Positions 15,985 to 25,386 of a stretch of DNA of 64,000 bases are shown in pieces (position 1 is the stretch's first letter; the number at the start of each line of letters is the position of its first letter). The notes under the pieces are model-generated. The model saw only the letters and a list, made by a program, of their open reading frames with translations, made no database searches and was not told the origin of the DNA. The position numbers and the translations under genes are program-made. The stretch covers positions 1-64,000 of IMG/VR virus record IMGVR_UViG_3300029955_000004; one strand, given 5' to 3'. The stretch comes from a virus.

Positions 15985-18900
15985 ATCTTCGTTGATTGCA
16001 CACGGCATCAGCATAGATGTCAATGATAATACCTGAGTTGCTTTAATCTTTTTAAGATCAACACTATCAAGATCGTAAGTTCCACGAATATCATTAATAA
16101 CAGGATCTACTGATAAATAAGATTTAATAGCAACCTTACCAGAATCAGGAGTACATTCAGATAATACACCAACGCCGTCTTCTGGATATGTTCTATCATC
16201 GACCATAAATGATTGAGCAGTTCTACCACCCTGCCCGGCATAAGTAACCGTTAACTTATCTTGAATTTCATGAATAGGATTAATTTCATCAAATAACTGA
16301 ACAGACTGATCATTAAGAATTTCATAAAAAACAGCATCTGGATTAATAGAGAATGATTTTTTATTAACTCGTTGATTTCTATAAGTAGCATAACTACGAG
16401 CCATATGGTTATAAAGAACAGTTACCAATCTCTCATATCCACGAGTTCTTAGATTTCTCATAGAAGATGTCTGAATAGCATAATCGTAAGATAACATTTC
16501 AGTTGCTTTAACCAATAAATTAAAGAAGTCTGTAGGCATATTCATCTTCTTTAAAGTATCTCTTGTAATAGTATCAATAAAGAAATCAAAGTTATCAGTA
16601 ATACCTTTTAGATAGTTAACCTTTTCTCCATTATCTAACAACATAACGTAATAGGCATCTTTCTCATTTAAGTCTTTTAATTCAAAGTTAGAAGTATTGT
16701 ATTTTAAGAGTCCTGAAACAATTAAAGACTTTTCAATAGGATATCGATCAAACACTAAATATCCATCACTAAAGGGAACAATAATAGATGATAACTTATC
16801 TTTAGGAATATCTCTCTTTTCAGTATAAAAAGTATAGTCTATTTTAAGTTGTTTAAGAACTTGTGTAAGTCCATACTGAAAGCCCATAATAAAAATAATA
16901 GGAAAGTTCTTATCTAGGATCTTTAATTCAGTCCACTCATGTACTACTTTAGGTAATGGCATTTTTCCTTTAAATTCTGATACTAATATGTCAAGTATAC
17001 AAGAGGAGTTTACTTCTGTATTTGTCTTCAAATCTATTTCATGAATAACATTATCAAAACCAAAGAATAATAAATTCTTATTTTTCATGCCGCAACAAAC
17101 ACCATACTTTTTCTCTAATGGAATGACTTTGTCTTTCTCTAGAATCTTTTTAACAAAATCAAATCTTTCTGTAAGATCAAAGAATAACTGATAATTTGTT
17201 GTGATGAGTTGACTAAACTTATCAGCAACACATGTATATTCATACGGAAGTTTAGTAGGTGATTTCAATGCACCATAAACAATAGTTAGTCCTATTTTAC
17301 TCTTATAAATATTGGCAATATAATTCTGAATAAATATTCTAAAACTATGAACCTTATGTTTATTTCTTTCAACAATAGTTTTGTTATAGTTAGAAGCTAG
17401 TGAAACTCTATTAGGAGCCACTTTACATATAGGAACATTAACTTCTTGTTTAATCATTCTCGACTTAATACCATTTGCTAACATAATACCATCATCACTT
17501 ACTATTGGAAGTTTAAAGACAACTTTGTGTTTCTTACCTTCCATATCTTCATATGTAAACTTAAATCTCTTTACTCTATTGATTCTAGAGATTTCTTCAC
17601 TCTCTTCGATATCAGTTAAGAACAACCCAACACTATGAAAATGTAATGCAACATTAGCAATATCTTTATATAAATTTTCATTTATGTAATGTTCATCTAA
17701 TTTAATAGCAGATGAAGATAACATAGATTCATCAAGTACATGATCCTTTAAGAAATTTAATTTATTTTTACTTATAGCAACATCTGGAGTTGCATCAATA
17801 TGTTCAGATAATGATTTATTATTTAGTTTAACACCTTTATAAATCTGAGCAACTCTTTTTAATCTCTTTTGCTGAGCTTCAGAAAGATTAGGATAATTAT
17901 TAATATAATCAACTGCTTGATTGTCGATGATAGAAGAAGGAATATTATCACTTAATTCTTGAACTTCAATATCTTTACCTTGTACTTTAATAGCATTACG
18001 AATAATAACAAGATAGTGATTATACTTAATAGTTTTTTCTTTGTCTTTTGAAACAGGTATAAGCCAGGTATACCAGCGTTCTAGCGCATGTAAGTTTAAA
18101 TATCTAATTCCAGTTTCTGATGTTAGGACATCATCTTCGCTATTCAGAATAATCTTCTTTATAGTCTTTTCACCAAAGAAAATTTCAAACCGATTTGCTT
18201 TAATAAAAGTATCTTTAGAAAGTGAATTATTTGATCTCTTCTCTTTTAATAAATGTTCTATAAACTTAATAAATTTTTCACTTTCATCACTGGAATGAAT
18301 ATCAAGATCGTTTGTAGTATCGATAAGGTTATGCATAACCATAGCACCACTAGAGCATATTACTAGCTTCTCTAAACTATCTTTATTAAATATTTTCATC
18401 TTCTTAATAATATCTACTCTTGTCATAGGTTTATTTGTTAATAAATCTAATTCATCATCGTCTTCAATATCAATTATTTGTTGTTCGTCTTGATTTTCTT
18501 CTTTTAATGTTTCTAATTCAGTCAAGTTATCAATATCTATCAATTTAATAAGTTTGTTAGTATTTGCTTTTAAACTACTAACATTTTGATCTTTAGGAAT
18601 ATCATTTTTATCTTCATCTGTTATTTCTGTATGTTCTGTAATATCATTATCTTCAGTATCGTCATCTTCTCTACCTTGAGTTTCAACAATCTTATCGTAG
18701 CCATGTTCGTCTAAGTTATCAGTATCTATATTCATATGTCCGGCTAATTGTAGATTTGTAATATGTTTCATAACACTTAGCATCATTGATGTATCTTTAA
18801 CTTTATCAAACATATGTCTCATATCACCAAGATTATAAATAATGGCTTTATCACCAGCTGTTAAAATAATATTTGTTCTGTCTAATTCTGGTACTGTCAA

Positions 18901-19671
18901 TTCATTAAATAAAGAAGTAGCATTAACAAATTCATCTTTTTCTTTTACTCTAGAAACAAAGTTAAATAAGTGGATTAAGAAGTAATAGGTAAAGTCTTTA
19001 CAATTCTTGAATTTAAGATTTTGATAATTAATTTCTTTCATAGTTGTTGTAAATGAAGATCTCTTATAAATGATAGAAGAAATCGGAATATGAATATAGT
19101 GAAGTTTGTGATCAATCTTAACAGTTGTATCTAAGATAGTTTTTAAAATAGCTTCAAATGTTCTATATCCTTGTAGTTTTCCACCAATAGGTTGTGCTGT
19201 TGTAATAGCATTATAATTAACAATAGGAAGAACATTACTTTTATTGAGCATAGATGCTAACATACTTGATCTTTTAACATTATGATGTTTCTTAAAGAAG
19301 TTTTGAATCTCTGATGTAAAAGATTGAGGTCTATACTTTAAGTTATCATCAATAAAGAATCTAGACTCTTTTTCTGGTAAAGCTAACTGATTCCATAAAT
19401 AAAGAGTAAATTTCTCATTTTTAATAAATGTATCATTTAGATCTGGAGATATGGTTAAGTGTTTATTCTGTAAAAATTGGTCAACGACATGATAAACTGA
19501 ATTATTAGGAAGTTGTAAGTTTTCAACTCTAACTAATAAGTTAGGAATATTAGATCTTTTCCATGTTGTATATTTAGTTTTAAACTGTTGAAAAACAAAT
19601 TTTTCAAGAGCAGCTTCTTCATTGAAAGTTACAATACCACCATCCTCTGTTTGAAATGTATATGGCTCCAT
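15985..19671 (-). CDS. RNA polymerase beta-like subunit, exon 1 (N-terminal part)
   Basis: The ATG at 19671 follows AGGA. This exon gives 1229 residues, longer than the matching part of bacterial beta. Its last 100 residues hold the diagnostic region: TYAGQGGRTAQSFMVDDRTY and SECTPDSGKVAIKSYLS, equivalent to ALGPGGLTRERAGFEVRDV and IETPEGPNIGLINSLS of beta. It ends SMLMPCAINED, equivalent to ALIPFLEHDD. Residues about 325-415 form an acidic, low-complexity insert (EDDDTEDND, DDDELDLL). The frame otherwise runs 21 codons into the intron. With exon 2 the spliced product is 1712 residues. In phiKZ one beta gene is also intron-split, which supports the family assignment. Whether this is the virion or non-virion polymerase is unknown. 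Confidence 0.85.
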
Positions 19672-19807
19672 TACAACATCCTATTTTGTAGTTCTAAATT
19701 ATGGTAAATTTTATTAAATCAAAATTTCTTTAATATAAGTTAAAAATCTTTAAAGATTATATATTTTATGGTTTACTTTAGGCCTTTTCTACTGAAAGGA
19801 TCTAGAT

Positions 19808-19948
19808 ATGGATACTTTTGATATTCTATTTATAATTAGTTTTATTATATGTTTTATAATCTTTTTATCTTTTGTCTTTAAACTACCAAAAGAAAAATCA
19901 TTGTCAACAAAATATACTCAAATTAAAAATGTTAAATACTTTTTCTGA
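19808..19948 (+). CDS. Small single-helix membrane peptide, 46 aa
   Basis: GAAAGGAT precedes the ATG. Residues 5-26 are a continuous hydrophobic helix of Ile and Phe, followed by a short basic tail (KLPKEKSLSTKYTQ). A palindromic terminator follows five bases after the stop. It is in the spacer between the divergent beta-like gene and the GC-rich cassette. Function unknown. Confidence 0.55.
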   Translation: MDTFDILFIISFIICFIIFLSFVFKLPKEKSLSTKYTQIKNVKYFF

Positions 19949-19952
19949 TCAT

Positions 19953-19984
19953 AACTACAGTAGGGCATATGCCCTACTGTAGTT
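19953..19984. terminator. Palindromic terminator
   Basis: Perfect 32-nt palindrome centred on CATATG, immediately after the 46-residue gene; AT-rich sequence follows. Confidence 0.78.
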
Positions 19985-19995
19985 TAAATCTATTG

Positions 19996-20015
19996 AAATA
20001 TATATTACTATATTG
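19996..20015 (+). promoter_or_regulatory. Strong TATATTAC early promoter
   Basis: AAATATATATTACTATATTG is identical over 20 bases to the tRNA promoter at 13994. It lies about 46 bases ahead of the GC-rich membrane-protein gene. Confidence 0.72.
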
Positions 20016-20061
20016 ACTTAAGGATGCATTAAGTATCCATTCTCTTTTGCTGAGGTTTACC

Positions 20062-20427
20062 ATGACTTATTTTCCTCTTGTTGTTGCTAGATTCTTTACG
20101 ATCACTCTTGACAAGGATGTTCTCGAACATACCAAGACTTACGAACATGAAAAAGAGACATACGAGTTCATCGTGAAGTGGACTGGCCTGACTCCGACCT
20201 GGAAAGTCGTCGCGCAGTTTAACTGCTTGATCAGAAATCTTGGAGGTTGGGCTCCCCTGACTTTCCTGTCGCTGATCGGCTTATCAGTCGAATATGGGTT
20301 TAACTCCAAGCTGTTCCTGGCGGCCCCCGTGGCGCTTAGTTTCGATCTGGTGGTGCTTCTTACCAGCATTATCCAGAAACTGAGCAATCCCATTTTTGGG
20401 CTTCTTTATAAGGAGGAACATATCTGA
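20062..20427 (+). CDS. GC-rich membrane protein, 121 aa
   Basis: The start is the ATG at 20062, because TGAGG lies eight bases upstream; a TTG five codons earlier is unlikely. Residues 1-55 are mixed and charged. Two membrane segments lie at about 65-85 and 88-107, and the C-terminus is polar (YKEEHI). Codon use (GTC, CTG, ATC, GGC, AAG) differs sharply from the AT-rich genes around it, suggesting a recent or host-adapted origin. It is co-transcribed with the next gene from an early-type promoter. No family recognised. Confidence 0.6.
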   Translation: MTYFPLVVARFFTITLDKDVLEHTKTYEHEKETYEFIVKWTGLTPTWKVVAQFNCLIRNLGGWAPLTFLSLIGLSVEYGFNSKLFLAAPVALSFDLVVLLTSIIQKLSNPIFGLLYKEEHI

Positions 20428-20440
20428 AAGGGATATGAAC

Positions 20441-20716
20441 ATGGACGAAAGCAATCTTGTTCCAAAACTGAGGTTCGAGTTCAATCTACTGATCCTGATG
20501 AGAGATAAAGATATACATGAAAATCAGGAACGGATGATCGGACTTCAGAACATTCTCATGAAATCTACTGCTTTTCCGAATAGCAGTGATGGCATCGTCT
20601 TCAAGGAGAACATCATTTCGGAAAACGAGCGCGAGTTCATTCTTGATATCATCGTCAAGAACACGCAGTTCAAGCTATATAGAAAGATGGGACTAGTTTC
20701 TGTTGTGTTTATATAA
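20441..20716 (+). CDS. Hypothetical protein, 91 aa, higher GC
   Basis: The chosen start is the ATG at 20441, with GAAAGGG eight bases upstream; the frame is open further upstream, into the previous gene. It is a soluble, charged protein with one amphipathic helix region (residues 10-40). Base composition is higher in GC than the backbone. It shares a transcript with the membrane protein and ends 11 bases before a terminator. Confidence 0.5.
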   Translation: MDESNLVPKLRFEFNLLILMRDKDIHENQERMIGLQNILMKSTAFPNSSDGIVFKENIISENEREFILDIIVKNTQFKLYRKMGLVSVVFI

Positions 20717-20727
20717 GTGGAAACTAT

Positions 20728-20770
20728 GGGGGAGAGCATCATGCTCTCCCCCTTAATATCTTTTCTTTTT
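20728..20770 (+). terminator. Rho-independent terminator
   Basis: Stem GGGGGAGAGCAT/ATGCTCTCCCCC with a one-base turn, followed by TTTTCTTTTTT. Confidence 0.85.
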
Positions 20771-20775
20771 TATTT

Positions 20776-20796
20776 GAGATATATATTACTTATTTG
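20776..20796 (+). promoter_or_regulatory. TATATTAC early promoter
   Basis: AGATATATATTACTTATTTG matches the early motif; it lies about 40 bases before the ATG at 20837. Confidence 0.65.
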
Positions 20797-20836
20797 AAAG
20801 TTTTAACCCTATCTAATGTATGATTAGGAGAGAGAA

Positions 20837-20938
20837 ATGAAGGCCGATAAAGCAAATCTCGAAGGTGTTGTTTATCTCGCCTTCGCTATGTTCGGAATGA
20901 TAGTAATCATGGTGCTCGCATATACTCCGGCACAATGA
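20837..20938 (+). CDS. Tiny membrane peptide, 33 aa
   Basis: AGGAGAG precedes the ATG. The peptide begins MKADKANLEG and then has one membrane helix (about residues 11-29, VVYLAFAMFGMIVIMVLAY). Codons are GC-richer than the backbone. Its own early promoter and following palindrome support it as a real gene. Function unknown. Confidence 0.55.
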   Translation: MKADKANLEGVVYLAFAMFGMIVIMVLAYTPAQ

Positions 20939-20947
20939 TCATTAACT

Positions 20948-20977
20948 CTAGGGTGAGTTCATATGAACTCACCCTAG
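20948..20977. terminator. Palindromic hairpin
   Basis: Perfect 30-nt palindrome centred on CATATG between two tiny genes. There is no T run after it, so it could attenuate or process the transcript rather than end it. Confidence 0.6.
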
Positions 20978-20995
20978 TATGTGGAGAATAATCAC

Positions 20996-21121
20996 GTGGC
21001 AAAAATATTTCTTTGTAAGAAACATGGATGTGGGCACGAACTAACCAGTATTAAAGATAACGAAGTCTGTGACTGGTGTGGCTCGCCCATGGAGAAAATT
21101 GCTGCAATATTCGGCGTGTGA
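20996..21121 (+). CDS. Tiny zinc-ribbon-like protein, 41 aa
   Basis: The start is GTG at 20996, with GGAG upstream. The peptide has Cys7 and Cys12 with a neighbouring His, and a second pair in CDWCGS (Cys25, Cys28). This layout would allow one zinc ion to be held in a ribbon-type fold. Such small zinc peptides can bind nucleic acid or a protein partner. It follows the 33-residue membrane gene and is closed by a strong terminator. Confidence 0.55.
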   Translation: MAKIFLCKKHGCGHELTSIKDNEVCDWCGSPMEKIAAIFGV

Positions 21122-21125
21122 ATAA

Positions 21126-21170
21126 GAGAGGGAGTGGCATATGCCACTCCCTCTCTCACCTTTTATTTTT
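21126..21170. terminator. Bidirectional palindromic terminator
   Basis: Perfect 30-nt palindrome centred on CATATG, then TTTTATTTTTT. It lies between convergent genes. Confidence 0.85.
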
Positions 21171-21171
21171 T

Positions 21172-21447
21172 CTATAAATCAAGATGTTCTGATAGAGTAC
21201 AATATCCAATACTTTCATTAGTAACATTTCTTCTAATATTAACAAGTTCGCAACAATTATTATTTATAACAGTTTGTCCATCATACATAATAATTTCATC
21301 ATTACAATATTTTTTAATATTTGTAATAATCACCATAGCATTAGGGACGTGATTTTTAAAAATAGGATCATTGATCTGACACATTGTAACGTCACCAATT
21401 TTCAAAGACTTTGAAAAAGTTTGTATTTGTGACATTTCAAATGACAT
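21172..21447 (-). CDS. Hypothetical protein, 91 aa, last gene of the radical SAM operon
   Basis: The start is six bases after the radical SAM stop codon. An ATG four codons in (21435) is spaced better from AGGA and may be the true start. The protein contains five scattered Cys (one CC pair) and a central hydrophobic strand pattern (NAMVIITNIKKY) that resembles a small beta-barrel. No family recognised. Its tight linkage to the maturase makes a role as a binding partner or second substrate possible, but unproven. Confidence 0.5.
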   Translation of the reverse strand: MSFEMSQIQTFSKSLKIGDVTMCQINDPIFKNHVPNAMVIITNIKKYCNDEIIMYDGQTVINNNCCELVNIRRNVTNESIGYCTLSEHLDL

Positions 21448-21453
21448 CCTATT

Positions 21454-22749
21454 TTAGACTGGGAGTTTAAATTTATCTACAGAAAGGCCAAAAATGTTTT
21501 TTCTACTTTCTGGCAAAGTATCAGAACATATATAAAGAGGTACATAACCAGTTTGTGATTCAAATGCAACAGCAAATAAAGGAATAAGATTTGTATAAGA
21601 CATTTCGCAGGATGAAGCAAATAACTCATCTTGAATAAAGAAACAACTTCCTCTACATGTAGATAACACAGGACAATCTTTACAATTCTCTCGTCTAGAC
21701 CAATGTGTACCAGTATTTAATTTTACTTCATCGAGTTTTGTAATATCACCGATTTTATGAGATTCACCATTCTGAGCTATGGTATTAGCAGATGTATTTT
21801 GACATGTCAATATATCCCCATTCATATTAACAACGAGAACATTTTCTGCATCTAAACCACAACCTTGTGGATCATTAACATGACTTTCAACATTAAAATG
21901 GGAAGTCATAACATTTTTTTGATTTGGTAATCTATCAAATAAACCAGGATTTTGTTTAAACTCTAACCAGTTATATAGACGTAAACTTTGCATTTCTTCA
22001 TGAGTGAAATTAATCGAATCTTTACTATCATCAGAATAAGCAACAACATATCCCATTTCCGAGAAATTGATGATATCTCTCTTAGGAAATTTATTCATAA
22101 AGAATTCAATAATTTTTGATCTAGAGTAATTTTGTTTATTAAGAACAGATCCGAAACAGAATCTACCTTTGAATTTTTCCAAAATATAGTCGATAACTTC
22201 ATAGTTAGTATCTAATGGATCATCACCACGGACGTGTTGTCCAGGGCCATCGTGAGACATAGACATGGTAAATCCATTATCAAATAGAAAGTCAGCAATT
22301 TCTTTTGTAAGAAGACTACCATTAGTAATAATACCAAAATTAGTTTTTGGCATAAGCGGTCTTAGTTTTTCAATAAGAGGTTTTAATTTTTTCCAATAAA
22401 CTAATGGTTCTCCGCCCCAAAACTGTAATTTCCTAATACCACTTAAATCTACATTATCTATTAATTTATTAACAAATTCATCAACATCGTACTTATCTTT
22501 TGTTTCAGAGTGCGCTAAGAATTTCTGAGAACAATAACTACAATTGAAATTACAAGAAATGCCGAGCTGAATTTTCATGAAATAAGGAGTTCTTGATTTC
22601 TTACACGGAGTTTCTTTAGATACACTAAACGGAACTATAACTTCTGTAGATTCAATTTCCTTAGCTGAAATTCTATTCGTAAGACTATCAAAATAAAAAT
22701 ACTTTTGTTCTTCAGTTTCCCAATCTTCACAAAGAATTTTATAAATCAT
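21454..22749 (-). CDS. Radical SAM/SPASM peptide- or protein-modifying enzyme
   Basis: The start is the ATG at 22749, with GAGGAGAAA six bases upstream; an upstream in-frame ATG lacks such a site and lies inside the previous gene. CNFNCSYC (Cys66, 70, 73) is the CX3CX2C motif for the S-adenosylmethionine-bound 4Fe-4S cluster, and WGGEP (111-115) is the SAM-contact motif. The C-terminal third has a SPASM-type cysteine set, including CKDCPVLSTCRGSC, for auxiliary clusters. Enzymes of this class (sactipeptide, ranthipeptide and sulfatase maturases) install thioether or other crosslinks on peptides. It lies directly after a cysteine-rich virion-like protein, its likely substrate. Confidence 0.9.
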   Translation of the reverse strand: MIYKILCEDWETEEQKYFYFDSLTNRISAKEIESTEVIVPFSVSKETPCKKSRTPYFMKIQLGISCNFNCSYCSQKFLAHSETKDKYDVDEFVNKLIDNVDLSGIRKLQFWGGEPLVYWKKLKPLIEKLRPLMPKTNFGIITNGSLLTKEIADFLFDNGFTMSMSHDGPGQHVRGDDPLDTNYEVIDYILEKFKGRFCFGSVLNKQNYSRSKIIEFFMNKFPKRDIINFSEMGYVVAYSDDSKDSINFTHEEMQSLRLYNWLEFKQNPGLFDRLPNQKNVMTSHFNVESHVNDPQGCGLDAENVLVVNMNGDILTCQNTSANTIAQNGESHKIGDITKLDEVKLNTGTHWSRRENCKDCPVLSTCRGSCFFIQDELFASSCEMSYTNLIPLFAVAFESQTGYVPLYICSDTLPESRKNIFGLSVDKFKLPV

Positions 22750-22765
22750 TGTACTTTTCTCCTCA

Positions 22766-23293
22766 TCAGTCACCGGAACCGGCACCATTAGACAAGTCTA
22801 CGATCGAACAATTACAGTTACAATTGTATTGACAATTACAATTACAATTACAATCGGCTTGTATACCAGTTGTATGACTATAAGCACACTGGTTTGTACC
22901 CATTGGAGTACAAGCACAATTACATTGTACCATATCCTCATTATAAATCCAATTTAAACCATCATAACAAGCATCGTAAGTAATAACAATTCCGCATTGA
23001 GAACCATCAAGTTTATAATAATTAGGACTACTAAAATTACACACAGATTCTTGCACACACTGTCCAGTAGAAGCACAATTTGTTGTAGTAGAAGTCGCTG
23101 TTCTTGTAATACTATTTTGAGAAGAAACAGGAGTAAAATAATTATATCCTCTTAAAGATTGTAACCCGTTTGCCATTCCATAAGGAGTATTTGCTTTAAT
23201 AGTTGCCATACTCAATGTAGCATTAGAAGCGTTACCCATTAATACATCTATATCAGAAAAATTAATAGCACCAGATGTAGGAATATTTGTCAT
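22766..23293 (-). CDS. Cys-rich virion-like protein, probable substrate of the radical SAM enzyme
   Basis: The N-terminal 50 residues (IPTSGAINFSDIDVLMG, then SLRGY) match a recurrent start of phage tail and fibre proteins (IPTSGxIxxSD...LRG). The rest holds 16 cysteines. Nine are scattered from Cys73 to Cys136. The last seven lie in ADCNCNCNCQYNCNCNCS (about residues 147-163), an alternating Cys-Asn array. The tail ends NGAGSGD. The start overlaps the previous stop (ATGA), and the radical SAM gene starts 16 bases after its stop. Crosslinking of the CN array is an inference; metal binding is an alternative. Confidence 0.75.
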   Translation of the reverse strand: MTNIPTSGAINFSDIDVLMGNASNATLSMATIKANTPYGMANGLQSLRGYNYFTPVSSQNSITRTATSTTTNCASTGQCVQESVCNFSSPNYYKLDGSQCGIVITYDACYDGLNWIYNEDMVQCNCACTPMGTNQCAYSHTTGIQADCNCNCNCQYNCNCNCSIVDLSNGAGSGD

Positions 23294-23586
23294 TGTTGAT
23301 TACTCGTCAAATAAAGTAACAGATCATTTATGTCTGTACTGCCAGTTTCTATTCTTAATTTAATAAGATCTATGATTTCTCCTGTTGTATCAGATTTAAT
23401 TTGTGTAGCAAGTTCTGTGGCATAAGTCGTTAACGTATCATTAAAAAATCCATAAATATCTTGTTCTGTTAATATAGTAGTTTCTATAGTACTTTTACCT
23501 GTTGTATCAGCAGCAACTAATTTAGTTTTATAGGCAGTAATAGCTGTTGTTATCTGATCATTTGTAAAACTGGACGCAATGGGCAT
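23290..23586 (-). CDS. Small Thr-rich protein, 98 aa, virion-operon member
   Basis: AGGAGAG lies a few bases before the ATG. The protein is predicted helical with many Thr, and no Cys. Its stop overlaps the start of the Cys-rich protein by four bases, so the two are translationally coupled and probably act together. It may be a chaperone or a structural partner. No family recognised. Confidence 0.55.
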   Translation of the reverse strand: MPIASSFTNDQITTAITAYKTKLVAADTTGKSTIETTILTEQDIYGFFNDTLTTYATELATQIKSDTTGEIIDLIKLRIETGSTDINDLLLYLTSNQQ

Positions 23587-23603
23587 TCCTTTTCTCTCCT
23601 ATA

Positions 23604-25271
23604 TTAGAAAGGTCTTGAGACAGCTAATGCAAAATAATCAATACCATTTGTCTGTGCACCAATTAATAGTTGTTTCTGACTATTAATAACGGAAGCAATA
23701 CTATTTAAATAATTTAAGTTTTCTATATTTGCTGTATCTGACATCATTATGTTTCCAGAAGTCATATCGCCATCATAATCAGCATCAAGACCGGGTGCTC
23801 TTAATGCCGCAATAGTACAAGAATTATTAATAGGATTATCTAGGACAGGATATTGATTATATATCTTTCTTAAATTACCAGAAATAGCTGATCTCAGTTT
23901 TATGATACGACCAGGTGTCGTTGAAACCAAATGTATTTTACTGGGATAACAGGATTCATTCTGAATAACAGGATATCTAGTATTAAACATTGTCTTTTCG
24001 ATACCGTTATGAATAGCACTGAATGTTGACAAATAGAAAAGTTCTAACCAGGTTAAAGGTCTAATATATTCTTTTTTGATCTGTCTATTAAAAACATTTT
24101 TAAAGTCATTCATACCACGGAATAATGTAATTTCATCTCCTGTATCATATACCATAAACAGATAATATTCTTTATTATTTTTATCTCTAATACTAACAGG
24201 ACGTTTAGCAAAGTGAGGATTTTTAAATTTAGAAATAAGATCGCCAATAGCTTCATTTGTATTAAACTTAGCAAGTTCCTGATCAGTTACTTCCGTATAT
24301 TCTAGATTTAATGTCGATTTATTTGTTAATAGAATTTTATTATTACCTCTTTGTCCAAATATAAAATCAAAGAATGCTACTCTAACCCAATGAACAACAG
24401 CCGGTTGTAAACCTTTAGCTGCTTGTAATACACCAATCTTCGTTTCATCTGGTTTTATAACTTGTAAATCATTTGGTGTCATACATTGATATGAAGCACC
24501 CGTAATAACATTACGAGTTCCCCATGTAATCTTACGTTGTGCCCAAACACCATTAATAAATCCTTTTTTACCATCAACGATATTGTAAATATATTCATAA
24601 ATTTCAACCATCTTCTTTTGTAAATTTAATCTTACTGTATCGAACACAGCAGATTGCGCATTTTCCAATGAAGATAATGCTAATCCTAAGGATAAAGCGG
24701 ATGAATAAATCTTATTAATATCATCTTGAGAAATACGCTGTTGATCTTCTTCGATATCTCGTAAACCGGCAGGAAGTACTAATAAATATTTTGTAAATAA
24801 ATTACCTTCTTTCTTATATTTTTCAATATCTTTAATGCGATCTTCTCTAGCTCTAGATTCAGTTAATTTAAATTCTATTTTAGGAAGATACTTCATAAAG
24901 AAAGAGTAACCAGTACCGGCATCTATTGTTGTTTCAGGAGTTGGACACTTTTTAAAATCATTGATAGTATTATCAAAGATTGCATATTCTGTACCATTAA
25001 TAATATTCTCATAAAGAGATCCTAATTTTATAATATTTTTATAAATGAGAGGTTGTAAAATATAAGTATGCATATCTATATACCCAAAACTAACTAATCT
25101 TTTTGTATCACCGATCATTCCAAAAATCTGTTCTGAGAAAAAACCTTCTGAGTGAAATGATGTACTCGACGGTTCATAAATGGCATGCGACGTTATTGGT
25201 AAACAACCATTTTCTTTAATATATTGCTCTGGATTAATAAGCCAAATATTTAATGCATTTTCGACTATCAT
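23604..25271 (-). CDS. RNA polymerase beta'-like subunit, N-terminal half with catalytic loop
   Basis: The start is the ATG at 25271, preceded by GAAAGGAAA; an ATG eleven codons upstream lacks a ribosome site. DADYDGD at residues 496-502 is the beta' magnesium-binding loop (NADFDGD), with all three metal-holding aspartates. The region before it (RAPGL) also matches beta'. The N-terminal stretch EGFFSEQIFG resembles the beta' GLFCARIFG segment. The protein ends about 50 residues after the loop; the remaining half lies at 57205-58653 on the other strand. It is first in an operon with virion-like and radical SAM genes. Confidence 0.88.
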   Translation of the reverse strand: MIVENALNIWLINPEQYIKENGCLPITSHAIYEPSSTSFHSEGFFSEQIFGMIGDTKRLVSFGYIDMHTYILQPLIYKNIIKLGSLYENIINGTEYAIFDNTINDFKKCPTPETTIDAGTGYSFFMKYLPKIEFKLTESRAREDRIKDIEKYKKEGNLFTKYLLVLPAGLRDIEEDQQRISQDDINKIYSSALSLGLALSSLENAQSAVFDTVRLNLQKKMVEIYEYIYNIVDGKKGFINGVWAQRKITWGTRNVITGASYQCMTPNDLQVIKPDETKIGVLQAAKGLQPAVVHWVRVAFFDFIFGQRGNNKILLTNKSTLNLEYTEVTDQELAKFNTNEAIGDLISKFKNPHFAKRPVSIRDKNNKEYYLFMVYDTGDEITLFRGMNDFKNVFNRQIKKEYIRPLTWLELFYLSTFSAIHNGIEKTMFNTRYPVIQNESCYPSKIHLVSTTPGRIIKLRSAISGNLRKIYNQYPVLDNPINNSCTIAALRAPGLDADYDGDMTSGNIMMSDTANIENLNYLNSIASVINSQKQLLIGAQTNGIDYFALAVSRPF

Positions 25272-25343
25272 ATTTTTCCTTTCATTATATATATTAGGAT
25301 TCATAATATCGTGTAATAAGTTAAATATTATTTATATTAAAAA

Positions 25344-25355
25344 ATCATCTTATGA
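25344..25355 (+). promoter_or_regulatory. Promoter-like motif ATCATCTTATGA
   Basis: This ATCTTATG string is about 32 bases before the ATG at 25387 and resembles the strings at 8121, 53711 and 58661. Confidence 0.35.
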
Positions 25356-25386
25356 TTAATTCATACTGGGTAGAAGGACCTATCCG

